In this document: positions 35,887-44,306 of the stretch, piece after piece | How positions within the stretch are numbered: position 1 is the stretch's first letter | Layout: each line of letters opens with the position of its first letter | NCBI GenBank assembly: GCA_030695925.1 | Contig: JAUYOH010000148.1 | Coordinates: 1-64,000 of the forward strand | Source: Candidatus Omnitrophota bacterium | Lineage (GTDB): Bacteria; Omnitrophota; Gorgyraeia; Pluralincolimonadales; Pluralincolimonadaceae | Reading direction: 5' to 3' | Length of the DNA stretch: 64,000 bases | Notes under the pieces: generated by a model | What the model was told of the DNA's origin: nothing | The model's database searches: none | The model's input: only the letters and a program-made list of their open reading frames with translations | Position numbers and translations under genes: made by a program

Positions 35887-36788
35887 CCTATTAATTCCTT
35901 CATGTTTTTTATCCTACCCTGCCGCATGTATCTTTCTATCCCATCGATAACCTCGACGGCTGCCTTTGGGTTTACAAAATTCGCGGTCCCGATCTCGACT
36001 GCGCTTGCGCCCGCGATTATAAATTCCAGCGCATCATCGCTATCCATTATCCCGCCCATCCCTATGACCGGGATCCTGACTTTCTTAAAGACCTCCCAGA
36101 CCATCCTTAAGGCGATTGGCTTTATCGCGGGCCCGCTCAAGCCGCCTACGATATTGCCCAATACGGGCCTCTTTGTATCTATGTCCACGGCCATCCCTGT
36201 AAAAGTATTTACAAGTGAGACGGCATCCGCCCCCGCGTCTTCCGCGGCCGCCGCTATCGTCGCGATATCAGTGACATTGGGGGAAAGTTTGGCGATCACG
36301 GTCTTCTTTGTCTTTCTCCTAACCGCGTTGACGACCTCAAAAGCGGAGACAGGCTCACGTGAAAACTCAAGTCCGCCTTTTACATTTGGGCAGGAGATAT
36401 TTATCTCTAACGCATCCACCCTTTTGATATCATCTAGCCTTTCCGCTAATTTGACGTAGTCATTAACGCTATGCGCCGCTATCGAGACTATAACGGCGGA
36501 TCTTATCGTCTTCAAAAACGGTATTTTTTCTTTAATAAACGCCTCTACCCCGTCATTCTGAAGGCCTATCGAATTTAACATGCCGGACGGCGTCTCGACT
36601 ATCCTCGGAGGAGGATTGCCTTTCCTGGCCTTAAGCGTGATAGACTTCGTGACAATAGCGCCTATCTTATTTAAATCCAAGAGGTCCTTGTATTCCTCCC
36701 CTGACCCAAAGGTCCCGGACGCGACCATCACCGGGTTTTTAAGTTCAAGCCTTCCTATCTTAACTTTCAGGTCCGGCTTCATCTCCAT
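35871..36788 (-). CDS. pyrD: Dihydroorotate dehydrogenase, class 1B catalytic subunit
   Basis: The 305-residue FMN enzyme oxidises dihydroorotate to orotate. It has MVASGTFGSGEEY, NISCPNVKGG with Cys as catalytic base (class 1), and the FMN phosphate site GMGGIMDSDDALEFIIAGASAVEIGTA. Class 1B enzymes pass electrons through PyrK to NAD+, and pyrK is next to it with a 10-nt overlap. Confidence 0.97.
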   Translation of the reverse strand: MEMKPDLKVKIGRLELKNPVMVASGTFGSGEEYKDLLDLNKIGAIVTKSITLKARKGNPPPRIVETPSGMLNSIGLQNDGVEAFIKEKIPFLKTIRSAVIVSIAAHSVNDYVKLAERLDDIKRVDALEINISCPNVKGGLEFSREPVSAFEVVNAVRRKTKKTVIAKLSPNVTDIATIAAAAEDAGADAVSLVNTFTGMAVDIDTKRPVLGNIVGGLSGPAIKPIALRMVWEVFKKVRIPVIGMGGIMDSDDALEFIIAGASAVEIGTANFVNPKAAVEVIDGIERYMRQGRIKNMKELIGCLKV

Positions 36789-37567
36789 ACCACCTCGTTT
36801 AAATTAAAGACCGGTCCGTCTTCGCAGACTAATTTATAGCCCGACCTCGTCTCTATAGCGCACCCCAGACAAGCGCCTACGCCGCAGGCTATATTTCCCT
36901 CAAGCGACGCGTAAGCTTCCGATTTTCGTTTTCTCGCGATAGCGGCGATTTCCTTGAGCATCGCCTCCGGTCCGCAGGCGTAAATAGTCGATAGACGATA
37001 GTCGATAGACGATAGTAAATCTTCCAATAGATCCGTAACTCCCCCCTTAAAGCCCTGCGAACCGTCATCCGTGGAAACTTTAATTTCGCATTCCAATTTT
37101 CTAAATTCTCTCACACACAGAATGTCATTCCTTGTTCTTGCCCCAAGCAAAACTAACGGTTTTCTGTGGACTATTGACTGTGGACTATTGACTATTTTTT
37201 CCGCCAGCGCGACGAGCGGCGCGACACCGATTCCTCCCGCCACAATGATAACATCCTTCGTCTTCCCTGGAACTGTAAACCCGTTGCCTAACGGCCCTAA
37301 CACGTCTACTTTGTTTCCCGGTTTCAGTTCCGACAAAAGACGCGTCCCTTTTCCTACGACCTCATATAAGACCTGGAACCCAGAATCATTTATCCTGTGG
37401 AACCCGAATGGCCGTCTTAATAAAGGCGAAGTGACATCGCCGCACCTCACAGTCAGGAACTGCCCCGGTTTAGCCTGCCTCGCGATCGACGGCGATCTTA
37501 TGTCCATCAGGAAATATCCACGTTTTACCTCGCTGTTAGAGACCACCCTGCCTAAATCCTGAACCAT
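36779..37567 (-). CDS. pyrK: Dihydroorotate dehydrogenase electron transfer subunit, with two repeat expansions
   Basis: The 262-residue FAD and [2Fe-2S] subunit links PyrD to NAD+. FAD binding is in RRPFGFHRI, NAD binding in VAGGIGVAPLVALAEK, and the C-terminal cluster ligands are CGVGACLGCAI plus VCEDGP. Two short tandem duplications (36986-37013 and 37164-37191) lengthen surface loops and encode SSIDYRLSTIYACG and VNSPQSIVHRKP. Both keep the frame and the motifs around them are intact, so the protein should still work. Confidence 0.95.
   Translation of the reverse strand: MVQDLGRVVSNSEVKRGYFLMDIRSPSIARQAKPGQFLTVRCGDVTSPLLRRPFGFHRINDSGFQVLYEVVGKGTRLLSELKPGNKVDVLGPLGNGFTVPGKTKDVIIVAGGIGVAPLVALAEKIVNSPQSIVHRKPLVLLGARTRNDILCVREFRKLECEIKVSTDDGSQGFKGGVTDLLEDLLSSIDYRLSTIYACGPEAMLKEIAAIARKRKSEAYASLEGNIACGVGACLGCAIETRSGYKLVCEDGPVFNLNEVVWR
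36986..37013. repeat. Two tandem copies of a 14-bp unit in pyrK
   Basis: AGTCGATAGACGAT is repeated twice exactly, followed by a further partial AGT. The array is 28 bp, not a multiple of three per unit, yet the frame stays open. Confidence 0.85.
37164..37191. repeat. Second 14-bp tandem duplication in pyrK, different unit
   Basis: CTGTGGACTATTGA is repeated twice exactly, followed by CT. Same period and copy number as the array at 36986, but a different sequence. Confidence 0.85.
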
Positions 37568-37583
37568 CTTTGCCTCTTCATCT

Positions 37584-38813
37584 TCAGAACAATGTAAGCT
37601 GTTTTTCTCTCACTTCGTCTTCATCAAAGATCTTTATCTTACCGTATTCTCCGTCATAACCGGGCAGGATACTGACTTTTCCTTTTCTTACCCTGATAAC
37701 GCCTTCGGCTATCTTATCGGGCAGTTGGCTCTTAAGTTCGTCTTCGCTCATCTTTAATAATATATTAAACTCGCTTCCGCATTTATTGATAAGGCCCGTA
37801 TATTCTCTCTCGACGGAGACGCTGGTCTCGCCCACCCCGCGCGCGTCCGCGATTATCTGGCCAAGCGGTATCATATGTTTAAACGGGATTGAATTATCCG
37901 GCACAACACCATCCTGCCTATCCGCTAAATCTTCCACCCTGTGCATGACCCCCACGGTGACCTTCTTGCCGCATACCGGACATAGGTTCCTGTTTTTTAT
38001 CGCGTCTTTGGGGGCAACGCGGGCCTTGCAATTCCTATGCCCGTCGTAATGATACTTACCCTCCTCGGGAAAAAATTCCACCGTATATAAAAACTTCTTC
38101 TTGTCCTTGGACTTTATAGACTCTATTATCTCTTTGTAATCCAGCACGCCGTCAAAGACATTCGCCTCCCTGCCGATCCTGTGCGGAGAGTGCGAGTCGG
38201 AATTGGATATTAACGCGTACTTATCCAGCTTGCTCAATCTCCAATTCATCGCAGGGTCAGAGGAAAGCCCTGTCTCAAGACAGAATATATTCTTCGCCTC
38301 ATCGCCGAAGCATTCCTCGACACTGTTAAATCCGGAATTCGACCCGAATATCGAGAAGTGCGGCGTCCAGGCGTGCGCCGGCACTATCAGGCATTCTCCG
38401 GATACGTCCAGACATACCTTGACCAAGTCCCTTGCGCTTAAATTCAATATCGGCCTTCCGTCCGAGACGAGGTCACCGTATTCTCCGAGCCTTTTATTTA
38501 ACCTCTCGGCTGTCTCCATATCCGGGGCGAAGATGATATTGTGTATCCGCTTGGATTTGCCGTCGACATAAAAATTATTAAAGACCTCGCATGTAAGGAT
38601 AAAATTTATTCCGTTATGCTCATACAGCCCGCCCGAAACCTGTTTTAAGTTCTTCTTTAATTCCATAAACCACATCGGGTGGGTGAAATCGCCTGTCCCT
38701 ATAAGCGATATGCCCTTTAATTTGGCCCAGCGCGCGAGTTCCCCGACATTCATCGACTCCGAGGTCGCGCGGCTGTATCTGGAATGTATATGAAAATCAG
38801 CTACGAATTCCAT
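37584..38813 (-). CDS. Endonuclease Q family DNA repair protein (PHP domain plus zinc motif)
   Basis: The 409-residue protein has an N-terminal PHP domain (DFHIHSRYSRATS, GTGDFTHPMW, LTCEVF, VPAHAWTPHFSIFG, SNSDSHSP) whose His and Asp residues bind catalytic metals. A zinc-ribbon-like Cys set follows (NCKARV, CPVCGKKV) with VGVMHRVEDLADR. This is the layout of endonuclease Q, which nicks DNA 5' of deaminated bases (uracil, hypoxanthine, xanthine) and abasic sites. It is known mainly from archaea and some bacteria. It sits inside the pyr operon, 16 nt before pyrK, so it is probably co-expressed with UMP synthesis. Confidence 0.87.
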   Translation of the reverse strand: MEFVADFHIHSRYSRATSESMNVGELARWAKLKGISLIGTGDFTHPMWFMELKKNLKQVSGGLYEHNGINFILTCEVFNNFYVDGKSKRIHNIIFAPDMETAERLNKRLGEYGDLVSDGRPILNLSARDLVKVCLDVSGECLIVPAHAWTPHFSIFGSNSGFNSVEECFGDEAKNIFCLETGLSSDPAMNWRLSKLDKYALISNSDSHSPHRIGREANVFDGVLDYKEIIESIKSKDKKKFLYTVEFFPEEGKYHYDGHRNCKARVAPKDAIKNRNLCPVCGKKVTVGVMHRVEDLADRQDGVVPDNSIPFKHMIPLGQIIADARGVGETSVSVEREYTGLINKCGSEFNILLKMSEDELKSQLPDKIAEGVIRVRKGKVSILPGYDGEYGKIKIFDEDEVREKQLTLF

Positions 38814-38876
38814 CGAGGTATTCGCAATCGTAGCCTAAGATCCTGAATGAATTAAGAAAGGTGCGGGGTCCATCTT

Positions 38877-39218
38877 TCACTGCAGCGGCGCCATCATAGG
38901 GTCATCTACCACCGGATCTAACACCTCTATCGCCTTTTGGACCGTCCGCCCAATAAGGCCTTTCTGGTAGCTGACGTAACCTAAATTCTCCTTGGCCTTC
39001 TTGCCGTAATAGGTGCCCGGGTATTTCTTAACTATCAATTCATAAAAATACTGCGCCTCATCATAATTCTTTAACTTATAGGCCACCTCACCGGCGTGCA
39101 GCCAGTCCTTCGCCTCCAATTTTTCCTTGCCGCTTAAGCCCGTATTAAGGCTGGCGCAGCCGAGCATCAATGTCAGAGCCACGGCTGAAAATACCATCCT
39201 GCTTATTCTGCCCATCAT
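38877..39218 (-). CDS. Small TPR-like lipoprotein (BamD-like fragment)
   Basis: The 113-residue product starts with a lipoprotein signal peptide and lipobox LMLGC. The mature part has one to two TPR-like helices (AGEVAYKLKNYDEAQYFYELIVKKYPGTYYGKKAKENLGYV), similar to the first repeats of BamD/YbgF proteins but too short for a full one. It ends with a Pro/Asp-rich tail. It overlaps pyrC by 4 nt in the pyrimidine operon, with no obvious link to that pathway. The 63 nt that follow hold nothing I can recognise. Confidence 0.75.
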   Translation of the reverse strand: MMGRISRMVFSAVALTLMLGCASLNTGLSGKEKLEAKDWLHAGEVAYKLKNYDEAQYFYELIVKKYPGTYYGKKAKENLGYVSYQKGLIGRTVQKAIEVLDPVVDDPMMAPLQ

Positions 39219-40501
39219 ACCGCACCTCCCTCAAATTTTATTTTCCCGCCGACGATCACCAATTCTGCCGCGCCGTTTAACTTCTTCCCGATAAACGGCG
39301 TGTTCTTTGACTTCGACTCCAGCGACTTGGCTTCCACGACCCAGTTTGCCTCGGGGTCGAAAACGGTTACGTCCGCGTCACTGCCCGGCTTAAGCGAACC
39401 TTTCCCGGATAGGCCCAGGATCTTCGCCGGATTCAATGACATCCTTTCCGCCGCCTCGCTCCACTTCAAGACCCCCTTTATGACAAGTTCCATATAAACA
39501 AGCGGAAGCGCCGTCTCTAATCCTATCATACCCGAGGCCGCAAGATCAAACTCAATATCTTTCTCTTCCTCCGTATGTGGCGCGTGGTCCGTGGCTATCG
39601 CGTCTATCGTGCCGTCGGCTAATCCCTTCTTTATTGCCTCGGCGTCCTCCTTTGTCCTTAACGGCGGGTTGACCTTCGCGCTGGTATTAAATCCCGATAC
39701 CGCCTCTTCCGTCAAAATAAAATAATGCGGGCACGTCTCGCAGGTAACACCTATCTTCTTTTTCTTTGCCTGCCTTATAAGTTCAACGCTTTCTTTAGTC
39801 GATACGTGGGCGATGTGGACACGCGAGAGCGTCAATTGCGCCAATTCTATATCCCGCATCACCATCACTATCTCGGCGGCGCGCGGGACGCCTTTCAAGC
39901 CCAGCTTCGTGGAGATAAATCCTTCGTTCATGACGCCGTTTCTTGAAAGATTTAAGTCCTCACAGTGCGAGATGATAGGCAAACCAAACATCTTCGTGTA
40001 TTCCAGCGCGCGCCTCATTAATTCCGCGTCCATGATAGGCCTGCCGTCATCCGACAGCGCCTTAGCTCCCGCCTCGAATATCTGGCCTATCTCGGTCAAT
40101 TCTTTGCCCTCAAGGCCCTTCGTGACAGCGCCGACAGTATAAATGTTGGCGAGATCCGCCTTCGCGGATTCGGCATAGATATATTCAACGACTCCTTTAT
40201 TATCGACAGGAGGATTTGTATTTGCCATGCACAATACCGAGGTAAAGCCGCCTTTCAGCGCCGCTCTGCCTCCGGTGATAAATGTCTCCTCGTCCTCTCT
40301 GCCCGGCTGCCGCAGGTGGGTATGCATATCTATAAGCCCCGGTAAGACTATCTTACCTTTGCAATCTATCATCTTTGCGCCGGTTGCTTTCAAATTCTTG
40401 CCGACATCCGCGACCTTCTCGCCTTTTATAAAAATATCAGCGGTGGAATCCAAATCGGTAGCGGGATCCACCACATGCCCGCCTTTCAGCAGGATGTCCA
40501 T
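39215..40501 (-). CDS. pyrC: Dihydroorotase
   Basis: The 428-residue class I dihydroorotase interconverts carbamoyl-aspartate and dihydroorotate. Metal ligands are visible in GLIDMHTHLRQPG (HxH), ISHCED, HIAHVSTKES and ATDHAPHTEEEK. Length and motifs fit the zinc-dependent type of Gram-positives and PVC bacteria. It starts 1 nt after the pyrB stop. Confidence 0.96.
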   Translation of the reverse strand: MDILLKGGHVVDPATDLDSTADIFIKGEKVADVGKNLKATGAKMIDCKGKIVLPGLIDMHTHLRQPGREDEETFITGGRAALKGGFTSVLCMANTNPPVDNKGVVEYIYAESAKADLANIYTVGAVTKGLEGKELTEIGQIFEAGAKALSDDGRPIMDAELMRRALEYTKMFGLPIISHCEDLNLSRNGVMNEGFISTKLGLKGVPRAAEIVMVMRDIELAQLTLSRVHIAHVSTKESVELIRQAKKKKIGVTCETCPHYFILTEEAVSGFNTSAKVNPPLRTKEDAEAIKKGLADGTIDAIATDHAPHTEEEKDIEFDLAASGMIGLETALPLVYMELVIKGVLKWSEAAERMSLNPAKILGLSGKGSLKPGSDADVTVFDPEANWVVEAKSLESKSKNTPFIGKKLNGAAELVIVGGKIKFEGGAV

Positions 40502-40502
40502 T

Positions 40503-41441
40503 TTAAGTTGTCCTCTCTTTAACGCCGGAGAGCAGATATAACACAGCCATCCTCACCGCAATACCATTGGTCACCTGTTCAAGTATCACGGAATAAGGCC
40601 CGTCGGCTACCTCTGGTGTTATCTCGACACCGCGATTTATAGGCCCGGGATGCATGATCAAGACGTCTTTCTTCGCGTACTTCATCTTCTCGGCATCGAG
40701 CCCGAATCTCATCGCGTATTCCCTTACGGATGGAACCAGGTTCTGGCTTTGGCGTTCAGTCTGTATCCTTAAGAGGTTTATCGCATCCGCGCCTTCTATC
40801 GCTTCCCTTATATCATACGTCACCTTGACTCCTAATCTCTCTATCCCAACCGGCATCAGAGTCGCAGGGCCGCAGACGGTAACTTTCGCGCCGAGTTTTG
40901 TCAGTCCCCAAATATTAGACCTCGCCACCCGTGAGTGCGCCAAGTCGCCGATTATCGAGACATTCAGCCCTGCTATCTTCTTCTTATGTTCCTTTATCGT
41001 AAATATATCCAGTAAGCCCTGCGTGGGATGCTCGTGAGAACCGTCTCCCGCGTTTATGATGGAGGGCGAGACCGACCGCGAGAGAAGATGCGGCGCACCG
41101 GAGGAAGAATGGCGCATGATGATTATATCGACCTTCATCGCTTCTATGTTCTTCGCGGTATCTTTAAGGGTCTCTCCCTTAGCGAGGCTCGAGGCGCTTG
41201 CCTGAATATTTAATATATCGGCGCTCATCCGCTTGGCCGCTAACTCAAAGGAGGTGCGTGTCCTAGTGGACGGCTCGAAGAAGAAAAGCACTACTGTCTT
41301 GCCGCGAAGCGTGGGAACCTTTTTTATCGGCCTCTGCGATATCTCCTTGAAAGAATCGGTGGTCTGGAGTATCAGCTCTATCTCCGCCGCCGATAACTCC
41401 TCCAGCCCCAAAAGGTCTTTCTTCGTCCAGGTGACCGTCAA
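40503..41441 (-). CDS. pyrB: Aspartate carbamoyltransferase catalytic subunit
   Basis: The 312-residue enzyme makes carbamoyl-aspartate from carbamoyl phosphate and aspartate. Seen are FFEPSTRTRTSFELAAKRM (carbamoyl-phosphate site), DGSHEHPTQGLLDIFTI, and HPGPINRGVEI near the end. No pyrI regulatory subunit gene is present, so control is probably by PyrR at transcription. It starts 1 nt after pyrR. Confidence 0.97.
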   Translation of the reverse strand: MTVTWTKKDLLGLEELSAAEIELILQTTDSFKEISQRPIKKVPTLRGKTVVLFFFEPSTRTRTSFELAAKRMSADILNIQASASSLAKGETLKDTAKNIEAMKVDIIIMRHSSSGAPHLLSRSVSPSIINAGDGSHEHPTQGLLDIFTIKEHKKKIAGLNVSIIGDLAHSRVARSNIWGLTKLGAKVTVCGPATLMPVGIERLGVKVTYDIREAIEGADAINLLRIQTERQSQNLVPSVREYAMRFGLDAEKMKYAKKDVLIMHPGPINRGVEITPEVADGPYSVILEQVTNGIAVRMAVLYLLSGVKERTT

Positions 41442-41442
41442 C

Positions 41443-41991
41443 TCAATCCTCCTTTTCTTCCAGTATCACTTCATCAACGCCGTCGACTTCCTTTATCCTG
41501 ACCTGCACCACTTCCTTCTGCGAGGTCGGGATATTCTTACCCGCGTAGTCGGCCCTTATCGGAAGCTCCCTGTGGCCCCTGTCTACCAAAACAGCAAGCT
41601 GAATACTCTTCGGCCGCCCGAAATCTATGAGGGCATCCAAAGCGCACCTTATCGTCCGCCCCGTGTATAAGACATCGTCGACCAGGATTATGACCTTGTC
41701 ATGGATATCGAATTCTATCTCGGTCTTATGCACGACCGGCTGTTCCGCGATAGTGGTAAGGTCATCCCGGTACAACGTGATGTCCAATATCCCGAAGGGT
41801 ATGTCCCTGCCGGCGATCTCCTTTATCTTCGCCGTAAGGCGCTCCGCCAGGAACGCGCCCCTTGTACGTATGCCGACCACCGATAATTTACCGATGTCCT
41901 TATTTTTCTCTATTATCTCGTGCGCTATTCTCGCAAGCGATTTATCCACCCCTTCGGAGTCCATTACCTTCGCTTTATCATGAAGCGTCAT
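41443..41991 (-). CDS. pyrR: PyrR bifunctional regulator / uracil phosphoribosyltransferase
   Basis: The 182-residue protein binds UMP and then the pyr leader RNA to cause transcription termination; many also have weak UPRT activity. The PRPP motif [16 protein letters not shown] is present, as are [10 protein letters not shown] and the basic RNA-binding face. ATG at 41991 (MTLHDKAK) was chosen over the track's 42042 because GGAGG lies 9 nt upstream and the extra residues run into the terminator hairpin region. It is the first gene of the pyr operon, behind its own attenuator. Confidence 0.95.
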   Translation of the reverse strand: MTLHDKAKVMDSEGVDKSLARIAHEIIEKNKDIGKLSVVGIRTRGAFLAERLTAKIKEIAGRDIPFGILDITLYRDDLTTIAEQPVVHKTEIEFDIHDKVIILVDDVLYTGRTIRCALDALIDFGRPKSIQLAVLVDRGHRELPIRADYAGKNIPTSQKEVVQVRIKEVDGVDEVILEEKED

Positions 41992-42019
41992 TCTGACATC
42001 CTCCAGATGCGATAGACAA

Positions 42020-42056
42020 TAAAAAACCTGTCCCCGGCCCAAAGCCGAAAACAGGT
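42020..42056 (-). terminator. Attenuator terminator of the pyr leader
   Basis: On the minus strand, ACCTGT (42051-42056) pairs with ACAGGT (42026-42031), with an inner GC-rich stem (CGGC/GCCG), followed by a run of T. The upstream half, CCTGTTTTCGGC, can instead pair with GCCGGAAAAGG at 42096-42109 to form an antiterminator. Confidence 0.8.
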
Positions 42057-42102
42057 ATAATATTCTCTTTCTTTAAATCTTTTCCGCATTTTCTTCTCCT
42101 TT

Positions 42103-42122
42103 TCCGGCCTCACAGGACCGGA
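42103..42122 (-). promoter_or_regulatory. PyrR-binding anti-antiterminator hairpin
   Basis: The leader contains TCCGGTCCTGTGAGGCCGGA. It fits the PyrR RNA consensus (UCCNGNGAGGY) in the loop, with a TCCGG/CCGGA stem. Binding of PyrR-UMP would hold this hairpin and so free the terminator at 42020-42056. Confidence 0.8.
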
Positions 42123-42146
42123 TTAAAAGGGTGTTGTTGATGTTTA

Positions 42147-42175
42147 AATATAGCATACGGCTATCCCTTTGTCAA
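42147..42175 (-). promoter_or_regulatory. Promoter of the pyr operon
   Basis: TTGACA (42170-42175), a 17-bp spacer and TATATT (42147-42152) on the minus strand. The -35 box overlaps the stop codon of the upstream PilZ-glycosidase gene. The leader to pyrR is about 150 nt. Confidence 0.8.
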
Positions 42176-44289
42176 GGGGTATTCTTTGCCGAATATCCCA
42201 ATGAATCGGTGGGAATAGACTTAAAGAGCTTGGCGACGGCTTCGTAACCAGGCTTTGGTTTCCTGTCCCACGTCAATATCCCCCAGTATTCCTCTATGTG
42301 CTTATCCTGAACAGAGGGGTTGCCGCCTTTCCACCACTCGTCTATCCACTCAAATATAACAACACCGGCTAACTTTTCTCCAACGGCCTTTATTTGCACC
42401 TCGATGGCGTCATCCTGCTTGGCCTTCTTGACAAATGTGCTAAAACCCGTCTCGGTTATGATAACGGGCTTATCATACTTCTTGGAGATATCGGACATCT
42501 GGCTGACCACTTTTGAGGCCAGCGGCTGCCCGCCCCAGCCGAAGCCGTGGCCGCCGACATACGCGTTACATCCGATGACGTCCAGAAAATCAAACCCTAA
42601 GTTATAGCCCTCGACGTTCAATATGTTAGCGGCGGTGACCGGATGAGTCTTATCTGCCTCCTTGACCGCCAGATATATCTCCTTCATGAACTTATTTACG
42701 ACGTCAAAACCATAGCGGGGTATGGGGCTGCCCGATTCCTCGTAGCAAAACGGCGCGTCATTCCATATCAGCCACATCAGTATGCATTTCCTGTTGCTGT
42801 GTTTCTTTACGGTCTCGGCCGCCATCTTCTTTAACGCCTTAAGTTCCACATCCGAGGAATAATCGGTATACGAAGAAGGAGAGACGACCTGTTCTATTAT
42901 CTTTATATCGTACTTCTCCGCTAGATCCAGAAGCGCGTCGGGAAGCGGTTCGTATGTCCTTATGGTATTTATGCCGGATTCCTTCATCATCCTAAAATCG
43001 TTCTCAAAGACAGACATCGGGATCTTGGAGAACGACCCCTCTACCCCCGGCGCAAGGCCGGGCGCGCTTATCCCGTATGCCACGCCCTTTATGAAGAAAA
43101 GTTTCCCGTCCACATAGATCCTCGTGCCCTTTGCGATTATTCCTTTCCCCTCTATCCTCTTTGATATCTCGGCGCCGCCCTTCCCTGCCTCTTTGGTCTC
43201 GCTGGGTTTTTGAACCCGTTCGGTTTTCTGCTCCTCAATCTGCTTTTGTCTTTCTATATCCTTTTGCCGCGCCATCGATAACGCGCGCTCCTCGAGCTTC
43301 AAGCGTTCCTTCGCAAGCTCGACTATTTCCTTGTCACTCGGTGTAGTCATTGAGGCTATAAGATCGCGCCTTAAAGTGATGACTCCGGTGGGGACCTCGA
43401 CCCTGATTGAATTCGCTGATTCAAATACGACCTTACCTATCACGACCCCGCCAGCCGCCAAATTGACCTTAACGGGCTTAGACGCCTTTATTTCCTCTAT
43501 CACCGTCAGCTGCTCTTCAAGCTTCGTCTTCTCCTTTGTGAACTTTTCAAGATCCCTGTTCAATTCGGCGGTCTTGGTCTGCGCCTTTAATAATTCGCCC
43601 TCCAGTTTTACTATCTCCTCCGGTTTTGCCTCGGCTTCGGCCTTCGCGGCCTCCAGCCTTTTCTCCAGATCCGCCCTTTCTTCCTCAAAGACCTTCAGCT
43701 TGGATTCCAAGGCGCTGCGGCTTTGCCTTAAATCCTCCAACGACCGGGAAAGCCCGGAGCGCTCCTCTTCCGCTAAAACCAGTTTCTTCTCGGCCTCCCT
43801 GCGCAAGGCTTCTTTCTTTGAGACCTGAAGAGCGGCGACGGCTATCGCTATAGACAAAACCGCGACCGCGACGACGATCGCTTTCTGCTTGAACCACAAA
43901 ATCCTCGCAAAATTCACGATGCGCCTTCTGTCTCTATCGGCTATCTGTTTATATGAAATGCCTATCAGGAATTTATTGGGATGGTCTTCTTTTGTCTTCT
44001 TGAGCCACGCGGCGTCGGCCTCGGCCGAGATGGGTTTTGCCGAAAACGGCACGTTGATCTGAAGGCGCATCTTCGCGGTCTTATCATTCAGCCTACCAGC
44101 CAACTCGTCCTTGAGGTTATTTATCTCAAGGCATATGCCGCCTTCGCTTACGTCCCGCGTGAAGGACTGATGAAATCCGGATAATACCTCTTTGCCGTCG
44201 GAGCTTACTATCTCTAACTCGACCGGAAAAACGGTATTGAGCCTTATATATCTTCTGCGTTCCGGGCCGCCTTGCTGGCTCTTTTCCAT
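42172..44289 (-). CDS. Transmembrane PilZ / coiled-coil / glycoside hydrolase fusion
   Basis: A 705-residue protein. Residues about 9-125 form a PilZ domain with the c-di-GMP motifs RRRYIR (RxxxR, 12-16) and DVSEGG (DxSxxG, 46-51). Residues about 136-155 are a single membrane helix, and 157-265 a long coiled coil. Residues 272-314 form a small beta module (GVVIGKVVFESANSIRVEVPTGVITLRRD). Residues about 383-695 form a TIM barrel like GH2/GH5 glycosidases (DGKLFFIKGVAYG, SGINTIRTYEP, VIITETGFS with nucleophile Glu613, FEWIDEWW). The usual acid/base NE reads N510-D511. With PilZ inside and the barrel outside the membrane, c-di-GMP could control a glycan enzyme across the membrane. It lies 17 nt after lpxA. 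Confidence 0.85.
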   Translation of the reverse strand: MEKSQQGGPERRRYIRLNTVFPVELEIVSSDGKEVLSGFHQSFTRDVSEGGICLEINNLKDELAGRLNDKTAKMRLQINVPFSAKPISAEADAAWLKKTKEDHPNKFLIGISYKQIADRDRRRIVNFARILWFKQKAIVVAVAVLSIAIAVAALQVSKKEALRREAEKKLVLAEEERSGLSRSLEDLRQSRSALESKLKVFEEERADLEKRLEAAKAEAEAKPEEIVKLEGELLKAQTKTAELNRDLEKFTKEKTKLEEQLTVIEEIKASKPVKVNLAAGGVVIGKVVFESANSIRVEVPTGVITLRRDLIASMTTPSDKEIVELAKERLKLEERALSMARQKDIERQKQIEEQKTERVQKPSETKEAGKGGAEISKRIEGKGIIAKGTRIYVDGKLFFIKGVAYGISAPGLAPGVEGSFSKIPMSVFENDFRMMKESGINTIRTYEPLPDALLDLAEKYDIKIIEQVVSPSSYTDYSSDVELKALKKMAAETVKKHSNRKCILMWLIWNDAPFCYEESGSPIPRYGFDVVNKFMKEIYLAVKEADKTHPVTAANILNVEGYNLGFDFLDVIGCNAYVGGHGFGWGGQPLASKVVSQMSDISKKYDKPVIITETGFSTFVKKAKQDDAIEVQIKAVGEKLAGVVIFEWIDEWWKGGNPSVQDKHIEEYWGILTWDRKPKPGYEAVAKLFKSIPTDSLGYSAKNTP

Positions 44290-44306
44290 AAATAAGTTCT
44301 CCGTAC

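Noticed and set aside
36980-37200. Possible CRISPR-like direct repeats in pyrK
   Set aside because: Only two 14-bp adjacent copies of each unit, no spacers, and inside a coding frame.
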